From: Leptospira vanthielii serovar Holland str. Waz Holland = ATCC 700522
Lineage (GTDB): Bacteria; Spirochaetota; Leptospiria; Leptospirales; Leptospiraceae
Direction: 5' to 3'
DNA: 64,000 nt
Assembly: GCF_000332455.1 (NCBI RefSeq)
Contig: NZ_AOGY02000042.1
Location: forward strand, 62,001-126,000
The translations under genes and the position numbers were made by a program. Positions 58,063 to 64,000 of this stretch are shown here, piece by piece. Below the pieces are notes generated by a model. The model did not search any database. It was given only the letters and a program-made list of their open reading frames with translations, and was not told the DNA's origin. Position 1 is the first letter of the stretch, and each line of letters opens with the position of its first letter.

Positions 58063-59201
58063 ATGGTAACACTCTCCGCCTCAGAAACAAAATTTGCCTT
58101 CACCTTTCTTGTGATCGAACCTTTTTGGATAATTCCACCAGCAAGTAGATAATCCCCATCCTTTGGATAGAATGTTGCTGATTGACCTGGAGTGACACTT
58201 TTTACATCTTCTAAAAATTCTACTTTCCAAGTATTTCCAAGCGAAGTCACCAAACAATGAACAGGTGCACTTCGGTAACGAATTTGGACTTTCATTTCCT
58301 TAGTTTCGCCCACTTCCATCGGCATCAGTGCTTGGTAGGTAATCTCTTCTAAAACAAAAGATTCAGATACTGTTTCTTCTTCTTCGCCAAGAACCACTGT
58401 TCCATCATCTTCAATGGAGAGAACATAAAGTGGGTTTTTCCAAGCGATCCCAAGGCCTTTCCTTTGGCCGATAGTAAACCCTTCTTTTCCTTGGTGTTTG
58501 CCTATGATCTGGCCGGATGCCAATTTAAAAAATCCAGGAGTGAACTCCATCCCCTTTTTTTTAAGGAAAGATCTATAATCATTTTCAGGAATAAAACAAA
58601 TCTCTTGTGATTCTGGTTTTTCCGCCACAGGTAGACCCATCCGTTTGGCAATTTCACGAACTTGAGTTTTGTCCATCTCACCCAAAGGGAAAACTGTATT
58701 TTTAATATTTTCTTGGGACAAACCGTACAGATAGTACGTTTGGTTTTTTTTCATATCCACAGCATTACGAATGGCATAACGACCATCCACCTCAATCACA
58801 CGAGCATAATGACCCGTTGCAATCTTTTCGATTCCTAATACTTTTGCTTGTTCAAAAAGAGCACCAAACTTCACAAAGGTGTTACACTCCACGCAAGGGT
58901 TAGGTGTCCTTCCATCTTTATAATCATTAATAAAACGATCGATCACTCGCTCTCCAAATACCTTTTCCATTTTAATTACATAAAAAGGAATGTTTAAAGA
59001 AAGACCTACATCCCTAGCATCGCGGATGTCTTCTGGAGAACAGCAGGATCTTTTAGTAGTATCACAGGCGGGAGCTTCATATTCCCAAGTACGTAGGTTC
59101 ACACCGATCACGTCATAACCCGCTTCCATAAGAAGTCCTGCAGCTACTGCGCTATCTACCCCACCACTCATCGCTACTATGATTTTTTCTTTTTCTTTCA
59201 C
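58059..59201 (-). CDS. mnmA: tRNA-specific 2-thiouridylase MnmA
   Basis: 380 residues, the normal length. The PP-loop AMSGGVDS activates U34 of tRNA-Glu/Gln/Lys, the first Cys lies in PNPCVECN and the second in QEICFIPENDY, and TGHYARV is typical. It installs the 2-thio group of wobble uridine. The start is a GTG at 59201 right after the stop of the protease-like gene. Confidence 0.96.
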   Translation of the reverse strand: MKEKEKIIVAMSGGVDSAVAAGLLMEAGYDVIGVNLRTWEYEAPACDTTKRSCCSPEDIRDARDVGLSLNIPFYVIKMEKVFGERVIDRFINDYKDGRTPNPCVECNTFVKFGALFEQAKVLGIEKIATGHYARVIEVDGRYAIRNAVDMKKNQTYYLYGLSQENIKNTVFPLGEMDKTQVREIAKRMGLPVAEKPESQEICFIPENDYRSFLKKKGMEFTPGFFKLASGQIIGKHQGKEGFTIGQRKGLGIAWKNPLYVLSIEDDGTVVLGEEEETVSESFVLEEITYQALMPMEVGETKEMKVQIRYRSAPVHCLVTSLGNTWKVEFLEDVKSVTPGQSATFYPKDGDYLLAGGIIQKGSITRKVKANFVSEAESVTI

Positions 59202-59202
59202 C

Positions 59203-60084
59203 TTAGTTTTTGGTATGAACGATTCCTACTCGACCCCGGGAGAAGTCCCAGAACAAAGGACGTGTCCGAAGTATGTCAAGACCGATCACCCAATCCTCTT
59301 CCCTATCCTTGTCCCCCGGCAAATGGAAATTCTCAAGTGAAATTCCTGTGAGAAACTGGACTTGTCTATATTCTTCTCGAATCCCGGACTTGTTCACTAA
59401 ATAGAACGGAGAAGCCGATTCCATCTGGATCGCTGTTTGGATCTTATTTCCTGCAAGAAATACCTTCTTTTCTCCTAGAAATCGGTCCTTGGGGCCCTTG
59501 GGTAAAAGGTTTAAAGAAGATCCAGTGTCGAGAAGTCCAAAGGAGGTATATCCTTCTGGATATTCAAATTGCACATAAAAATGAGCCCCTTTCTTCTTTG
59601 TATTCAGAATTTTTAGATCTGTAGATAGGTAAGCGTCCGGGTGTTCACAAAATGGAGAATCCTCTGGAAATTGTTTTAACTCTTCGCCACACCAAAAGAT
59701 ACAACTGTTCCGAAAAAAATCGAGGCCAAGAAGTCCCGGAATGGATTCCGGCAAAACCCCATTTTTATTTTTCAAGGTAAACCGCTGACCGCCCAAGAGA
59801 AATTCCGAAGTCCCGTCTTCACCAGCCGATTCATAAAAACTCAAATCAGACCCGGTATCCCACAAAAAGGAATAAGTTTGCCCTTGGGTTTGTGCTCCCT
59901 TAAGGAGAAGATGGGTTCCCTTGTCGATAACCGAAATACTGATGTGCGGTGGGAGCGTTTTGTTTGTGGGAAACTGGTAGGGAACAAAGGTTTGGTGGGA
60001 ACGCACAGGGCCTGGTATACATGCCCCTAAAAAGAATAGAGAAAGAATTATACCAATTTTTTGATACAGCGAGAATTGGAACAT
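59203..60084 (-). CDS. Bilobal aspartic-protease-like lipoprotein
   Basis: 293 residues from ATG at 60084. A signal peptide ends FLGAC, a lipobox (Cys22). Two DTGS motifs lie at LWDTGSDLSF (Asp76) and LLDTGSSLNLLP (Asp186). Each is followed by a hydrophobic-Gly-Leu-Asp segment (LLGLDFF, VIGLDIL), the second half of a pepsin or retropepsin lobe. Two lobes in one chain is the layout of pepsins, rare in bacteria. It would act at the periplasmic face of a membrane; substrate unknown. Confidence 0.78.
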   Translation of the reverse strand: MFQFSLYQKIGIILSLFFLGACIPGPVRSHQTFVPYQFPTNKTLPPHISISVIDKGTHLLLKGAQTQGQTYSFLWDTGSDLSFYESAGEDGTSEFLLGGQRFTLKNKNGVLPESIPGLLGLDFFRNSCIFWCGEELKQFPEDSPFCEHPDAYLSTDLKILNTKKKGAHFYVQFEYPEGYTSFGLLDTGSSLNLLPKGPKDRFLGEKKVFLAGNKIQTAIQMESASPFYLVNKSGIREEYRQVQFLTGISLENFHLPGDKDREEDWVIGLDILRTRPLFWDFSRGRVGIVHTKN

Positions 60085-60275
60085 CTTGTGTAATCTACGA
60101 TACAATCTCGATATTCAATCCCCGTATTTTGATCCTTAGTCTTGTATTCGATAAAACAAGAATAGGGTTGGAAATCATACGAAGAAAGACCCAAAGCACG
60201 ATTGCGAATGGATTCATATACATCGGAAGGAACCGATGGTGAGAGGTCGTTGAGTAGGTATGCCGGCTCTGCCAT
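60048..60275 (-). CDS. Small hypothetical protein upstream of the protease
   Basis: 75 residues, overlapping the start of the protease gene by 37 bp. The ATG at 60275 follows GGGTAGAG. The product is hydrophilic with four Cys (YSCFIEY, DCIVDY, CSNSRC) and no signal peptide. It is the only frame that fills the space between the protease and diguanylate cyclase genes on this strand; other frames here look random. No family recognised. Confidence 0.5.
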   Translation of the reverse strand: MAEPAYLLNDLSPSVPSDVYESIRNRALGLSSYDFQPYSCFIEYKTKDQNTGIEYRDCIVDYTRCSNSRCIKKLV

Positions 60276-60297
60276 ACTCTACCCATCGGCAAATTTC

Positions 60298-61329
60298 CTA
60301 ATCTTTATAACAAATTGTGCGGTTTCTACCAGAATGTTTTGCCTGGTATAAGGCTTTGTCGGCCCTCTCAATCAGATCTTTGTTGTTACGGTCGGTGGTG
60401 CGAAAGCTGGATACTCCCACTGACAAAGTGACCTTTAGGTCCGTTCCATCATTGGGATTTTTAACAACCATGGATTCGACAGCCTTACGGATCTCTTCTC
60501 CCTTAACCATCGCCTCTTCTTCCGTTGCCCCCGGCATCACAAGGCAAAACTCTTCCCCGCCGTATCTTGCTGGTATGTGGTGGCGCTGCGCTGCATTGAT
60601 CACTTGTTTTGCGACTTCAATGAGAACCACGTCCCCTGCTTGGTGGCCGTATGTATCATTAAACCTTTTGAAATGATCCACATCTGTAAACAATAGGCAA
60701 AGTTTGGTTCCTTTTTTACGACAACGATCCATTTCTTCTTTGAGTTTTGTTTGGAAGTAGTGATGGATTTTAAGACCCGTCATCATATCCACAGTTGCCA
60801 ATTCATACAAACGAGCGTTATCTACAGCAATCCCTGCAAGGTTGGCAAGGGTGGTCATAAATTCTTTTTCATCTTCCAAAAACTCTTCGGAAGTCATTTT
60901 GTCACCAAGGACTAAAAGACCATTTACCTTTCCCTTCGCATTGAGTGGAACCAAGATCTCGGCTCCCATCTTACGAAGGTAGGTAATGTCAGGGATGGAC
61001 TTCAAAGAATCCATAAGTAGAATCTGGTCCATGGTTACGGCTTTGGGTTTTTCTTCGAAATAATGGATGAGAGGGCTATCGATTTTGATTTCGTAGTTTT
61101 GTTCTTCCACACTCAACTCAAATCCTTTGATGGACTGGGGTTCTAGTTTGAATAACCCCAAGTCAATTTCTGGCTCTAAGTACATGGCTGCATGAAGAGT
61201 CTGTAATTGCGCCAAACAAATGTTAAGAATAGCATCAATTAAATACTTATAGTCTAACGTGGAATTCAGGGCACGAGAGATTTCCAGTAGTTGTTTTTGG
61301 TCGTAGATTTTTTTTTTCGTAATGCTCAA
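60298..61329 (-). CDS. GAF-GGDEF diguanylate cyclase
   Basis: 343 residues. Residues about 10-170 are a GAF-like sensor, followed by a GGDEF domain with FTDVDHFKRFNDTYGHQAGD and the active-site GGEEF. No RxxD inhibitory site lies at the right place before it, so product inhibition is probably missing. It makes c-di-GMP in response to a signal in GAF, possibly for the PilZ protein 5 kb downstream. Confidence 0.9.
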   Translation of the reverse strand: MSITKKKIYDQKQLLEISRALNSTLDYKYLIDAILNICLAQLQTLHAAMYLEPEIDLGLFKLEPQSIKGFELSVEEQNYEIKIDSPLIHYFEEKPKAVTMDQILLMDSLKSIPDITYLRKMGAEILVPLNAKGKVNGLLVLGDKMTSEEFLEDEKEFMTTLANLAGIAVDNARLYELATVDMMTGLKIHHYFQTKLKEEMDRCRKKGTKLCLLFTDVDHFKRFNDTYGHQAGDVVLIEVAKQVINAAQRHHIPARYGGEEFCLVMPGATEEEAMVKGEEIRKAVESMVVKNPNDGTDLKVTLSVGVSSFRTTDRNNKDLIERADKALYQAKHSGRNRTICYKD

Positions 61330-61489
61330 AAACGATATCAGTGTTTTCTTTAAAAGACAAAACGCACCGCCAGAATTCTGTATAAGATAGGAATCATTCG
61401 TCTTTTTTGACTACTGTAAAGTAAGATTTTGGCGGAAATCGATAAATTTACAATTGGGAGAAAATAGCAAAGTTTTCATAACGTTTACG

Positions 61490-61517
61490 TTGACAATTTA
61501 CCAATCTTTAAAATAAT
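61490..61517 (+). promoter_or_regulatory. Predicted promoter of the initiator tRNA
   Basis: TTGACA (61490-61495) and AATAAT (61512-61517) are separated by 16 bp, and the tRNA starts ten bases after the -10 box. Confidence 0.7.
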
Positions 61518-61527
61518 GGTTTTATAC

Positions 61528-61600
<73 letters not shown>

Positions 61601-61606
61601 CCGTTA

Positions 61607-62395
61607 TTATCCTTTCCCCAATTCCTTACTTCTCTCCGTCGCTCGTTTGATTGCATCTCTAACGGCGGTTGAGAATCCTCCCCTTTCCAAAGCATCTAAG
61701 CCATGGATGGTAGTTCCTCCGGGAGAAGTCACCCAATTTCTCACTTCCATGGGATGAAGGTTGTTTTCCTTTCTTAGCGTTTTAAAATACACTAAAGTTC
61801 CTTCGATGGTTTCCATGGCCAAGGACAAAGATTCTTCATAACTCAAACCCTCTTGTAGTCCCCCTTCCGCCATTGCTTGTAAAAAAGTTAATACATAAGC
61901 TGGCCCTGAACCAGAAAGCCCGGTCACTGCATCCATTAGTGATTCTTTTCCGACCCGAATCGTTGTACCCATTCCATAAAACAATCGTTCCACGTTTGGG
62001 GCTGCCCCATCTTCACAAAAGTACGCCAAGGCCCCTCGTTCAGAAACCAGAGGTAGGTTTGGCATCACTCTTACAGAGTGAGATCCTTTGGGAACGGCTT
62101 CTGAAATTTGCGAAAAGGAAATCCCGGCGGCAATCGAAACAAAAGTGGATGGTTTGGAAAATTCTTTTAGAACGGAAACAACAAGATTTGGTTTTACCGC
62201 AATCACGACCACTTCCGCCTCTTTACTGACTGCCTCAAGTGTGCTCACAAGAGTCACACCGGCCACAGGAGATTCCTTTAAGTTCGGATCAAACCCGTAA
62301 ACCTTGGTTCCTTTTTTCACAAGAGCCGCCGCAATCGCCGCCCCCATCTTTCCTAGGCCCACAATTCCTACAGTTTCAAACGGATTCCTTTGCAT
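61607..62395 (-). CDS. proC: Pyrroline-5-carboxylate reductase
   Basis: 262 residues from ATG at 62395, with GAGAGGGA six bases upstream. The nucleotide-binding VGIVGLGKMGAAIAAAL and the C-terminal signature GPAYVLTFLQAMAEGG and SPGGTTIHGLDALE are family-typical. It makes proline from pyrroline-5-carboxylate using NAD(P)H. It overlaps the yggS stop by 20 bp, a common pairing. Confidence 0.96.
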   Translation of the reverse strand: MQRNPFETVGIVGLGKMGAAIAAALVKKGTKVYGFDPNLKESPVAGVTLVSTLEAVSKEAEVVVIAVKPNLVVSVLKEFSKPSTFVSIAAGISFSQISEAVPKGSHSVRVMPNLPLVSERGALAYFCEDGAAPNVERLFYGMGTTIRVGKESLMDAVTGLSGSGPAYVLTFLQAMAEGGLQEGLSYEESLSLAMETIEGTLVYFKTLRKENNLHPMEVRNWVTSPGGTTIHGLDALERGGFSTAVRDAIKRATERSKELGKG

Positions 62396-63074
62396 AGTCC
62401 CTCTCTCCAAAAATCTTTGAACCGATCCGCAAATAGTCGGATCCTAACTCGGCTGCGAGTTCATAATCACCACTCATTCCCATAGACAGTTTTTTTTCGG
62501 GAAAGTAAGTATCACGTAGTTCTGCCAGGAGCGAAAATACTTCCCGAGTTTTCGCCAAATCACCAGTTGACGGACCCATTCCCATAAACCCCTCCCAAAT
62601 ACAAAACTCATTTTGGTAACTGGAGAGAGTTTCTTTCATAGTGCGAAGGGTTTCAAATCCCATTCCATGTTTTGTATTTTCTTCGGTGAGATTGGTTTGG
62701 ATAAAATAACGAATGAGAGTTTTTTCTTTTTCGGCACGTTTGAGAAGTTCCTTTAATGTAGAAATACTTCCGACACCATGTGTATGGGAAAAAACACCAA
62801 ATAACTTTCGCAAGGTTCCGGATTGGACAGGACCAATATGGTGAACATGGACCGTACTTGCCGATTCGGGGAACTCTTCCTTTAGTTTTGTGAATTTAGA
62901 AATGGCTTCGGGGATATAATTTTCACCAAACTCACGAATGCCTTGTAAATAGGCCTCTCGCAGCACTTCGTAGGGTTTTGTTTTGGATACAGCAATGACT
63001 AAAGGAGATCTCTTGGGATATAAATCCTTTAGAGAGTTTTGAATGGAGAAATACAAAGAACCGTAATCGGACAC
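62376..63074 (-). CDS. YggS family pyridoxal-phosphate homeostasis protein
   Basis: 232 residues, alanine-racemase fold. PLP-binding Lys is in LVIAVSKTKP, and IREFGENYIPEA and GMSGDYELAAELGSDYLRIGSKIFG match YggS/PLPBP. It keeps pyridoxal phosphate levels balanced. The gene pair yggS-proC is widespread. It starts two bases from the coiled-coil gene. Confidence 0.95.
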   Translation of the reverse strand: MSDYGSLYFSIQNSLKDLYPKRSPLVIAVSKTKPYEVLREAYLQGIREFGENYIPEAISKFTKLKEEFPESASTVHVHHIGPVQSGTLRKLFGVFSHTHGVGSISTLKELLKRAEKEKTLIRYFIQTNLTEENTKHGMGFETLRTMKETLSSYQNEFCIWEGFMGMGPSTGDLAKTREVFSLLAELRDTYFPEKKLSMGMSGDYELAAELGSDYLRIGSKIFGERDYAKESV

Positions 63075-63076
63075 GA

Positions 63077-63883
63077 TTACTTAGCTAACGCTTTTTCTAA
63101 AGACTCAATGCGGCGTTCGATCTCAATGAATCGTTTTTCATTTCGATCGTTTTGCGTAGAAAGTTTTTGTTCCACAGTGCGCATCCGAACTTCCATAGTA
63201 GAAGATCCAGTTTCCTCATAGTTGTTCTTTTGCGACTTTTGGGGATAAGATGATTTTTTTGATTTGGTTCCTTGTCTCTTATCCGCAACTGAACTATATT
63301 TTTTAGTGCGATTTTGTTGTGATATGGCCTTTGAAGTTTTGGTAACTTTTGAATCCATTTTTTTGGAAAGTTTTACAGAATCCTTCATATCGGCTTTCGG
63401 TTGTTTGGCGGAAGAAGTGGGATCGACACTCTCAGAGATTTGTTCTTCTTTCAAAGATGGTTTCTTAGTTTTTTTAGTTTCTTCTTTGGGAGAAAAAGTC
63501 TCTTCCACTTGGTCCAATTTTTCTTGCAAACGTGAGGATGGATCTGTTTTGTCTTTTGATTTGGTAGATGCTGCTACAGAAACAGAACGAGGGCGTTCTG
63601 TTTCTGGTTCCATGTCGTCCAAACTAGGCAATTCAGGAAGTTTAGACCGATCCTCTACTGACTCTATACCATCATTTTTGGCTAAGTTTTCTTTGGGCGC
63701 AGGGATCTGGGGTGATTCTCTTTCAATTTCCCGATCCACCATCTCCGCATCTCTGTTTTTTCCGATGGTTTGGAGTTTTTGGTAAATTTCGTTTCTATAG
63801 ATAAATGCAAAAATGAACGATGAAAGAAGTAGGACCACTAGAATGGCAGTTGTGAGTATTTTCAAATTGTCGCGGCGGCCCAT
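63077..63883 (-). CDS. Membrane-anchored charged protein with C-terminal coiled coil
   Basis: 268 residues. One N-terminal membrane helix (ILTTAILVVLLLSSFIFAFIY), then a Lys/Glu/Ser-rich disordered stretch of about 180 residues, then a coiled coil at the end (RMRTVEQKLSTQNDRNEKRF). The layout suggests an envelope or division-related linker, but no family is recognised. It stands directly upstream of yggS. Confidence 0.75.
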   Translation of the reverse strand: MGRRDNLKILTTAILVVLLLSSFIFAFIYRNEIYQKLQTIGKNRDAEMVDREIERESPQIPAPKENLAKNDGIESVEDRSKLPELPSLDDMEPETERPRSVSVAASTKSKDKTDPSSRLQEKLDQVEETFSPKEETKKTKKPSLKEEQISESVDPTSSAKQPKADMKDSVKLSKKMDSKVTKTSKAISQQNRTKKYSSVADKRQGTKSKKSSYPQKSQKNNYEETGSSTMEVRMRTVEQKLSTQNDRNEKRFIEIERRIESLEKALAK

Positions 63884-63952
63884 GACGTGCGGATTCCTTT
63901 CCTTTGATAAAATTAGAGTACACGTTTTTGGTCTTTCGAAAAGTGAGAAATC

Positions 63953-64000
63953 ATGAAAACTACAAAAAAAATCACATTCTCTTTGGGTTTCCTACTCATG
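63953..64000 (+). CDS. Start of a gene cut by the window end
   Basis: An ATG at 63953 with GTGAG six bases upstream starts a frame encoding MKTTKKITFSLGFLLM, which looks like the beginning of a signal peptide. The rest lies beyond the window. It is divergent from the coiled-coil gene. Confidence 0.55.
   Translation, partial: MKTTKKITFSLGFLLM

Noticed and set aside
60095..60292. 65-codon minus-strand frame overlapping the small hypothetical gene
   Set aside because: Its product (many His, Arg, Ser) looks random; the 75-codon frame at 60048-60275 is the better choice.

Overview
The window looks like chromosomal core DNA of a spirochaete of the genus Leptospira, probably a free-living (saprophytic) one. 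The reasons are moderate GC, many lipoproteins with loose lipoboxes (for example FLGAC, LVWNC, FFVNC), an alternative complex III operon in place of a bc1 complex, double-membrane envelope genes next to sulfatase, amidase and GT39 genes, and several hypothetical proteins of a type typical of this genus. The genus call rests on recalled family resemblance, not on a database search. I see no rRNA, CRISPR array, insertion sequence, prophage or plasmid origin. Two tRNA genes are present. No stretch longer than 300 bases lacks a gene or RNA; the longest empty intervals are about 260 bases (25579-25839, upstream of actA) and about 210 bases (27865-28072).

Layout. 1-4.6 kb (minus): alaS (its 3' end lies outside the window), an MFS transporter, and rplM-rpsI with a strong terminator. 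4.7-9.4 kb: thiL (+), a receiver/HATPase signalling protein (-), pcnB (-) and an M23 envelope peptidase (+). 9.5-16.8 kb: doxX with a perfect 24-bp palindrome over its promoter, lgt plus a dienoyl-CoA isomerase-like gene, a 51-residue gene, a TPR protein overlapping an IGHMBP2-like helicase, a class III cyclase, and a divergent tetR/doxX-like pair around an operator. 16.9-25.6 kb (minus): a lipoprotein between two copies of one terminator, then the actABCDEF quinol oxidoreductase operon with a terminal SH3-like lipoprotein. 25.8-39.9 kb: an MCP, a GT39 transferase, a Cys-rich lipoprotein, rlmN, a sterol desaturase-like hydroxylase, an LTA-synthase-like sulfatase, a sugar-dehydrogenase-like lipoprotein, a TMEM220-like protein, sufB, and ahpC behind a PerR-like box. 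Next comes an ABC-F ATPase preceded by a seven-codon leader ORF and a hairpin.

40-43.3 kb: a large disordered protein with duplicated end segments, a hotdog thioesterase and tRNA-Leu(CAA). 43.3-50.8 kb (minus): a compact operon of two M16 peptidase-like proteins (one active, one lacking the zinc motif), an RNase Z-like hydrolase, an O-methyltransferase, a secreted helical protein, an amidase and a hypothetical protein, with repeated 4-bp ATGA overlaps. 50.8-51.9 kb (+): two tandem related lipoproteins. 51.9-61.3 kb (minus): a DsbD-alpha-like protein, an orphan DNA methyltransferase, an RluA pseudouridine synthase, a PilZ-like protein, an ATP-grasp/FMN-dehydrogenase fusion, mnmA, a bilobal aspartic-protease-like lipoprotein, a small hypothetical gene and a GAF-GGDEF diguanylate cyclase. 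61.5-64 kb: initiator tRNA-Met, proC, yggS, a membrane-anchored coiled-coil protein and the start of another gene.

The most promising unexplained items are the ATP-grasp/FMN fusion, the ABC-F leader region, the bilobal aspartic protease, the orphan methyltransferase, the PerR-like box over ahpC (with sufB downstream) and the large disordered protein.
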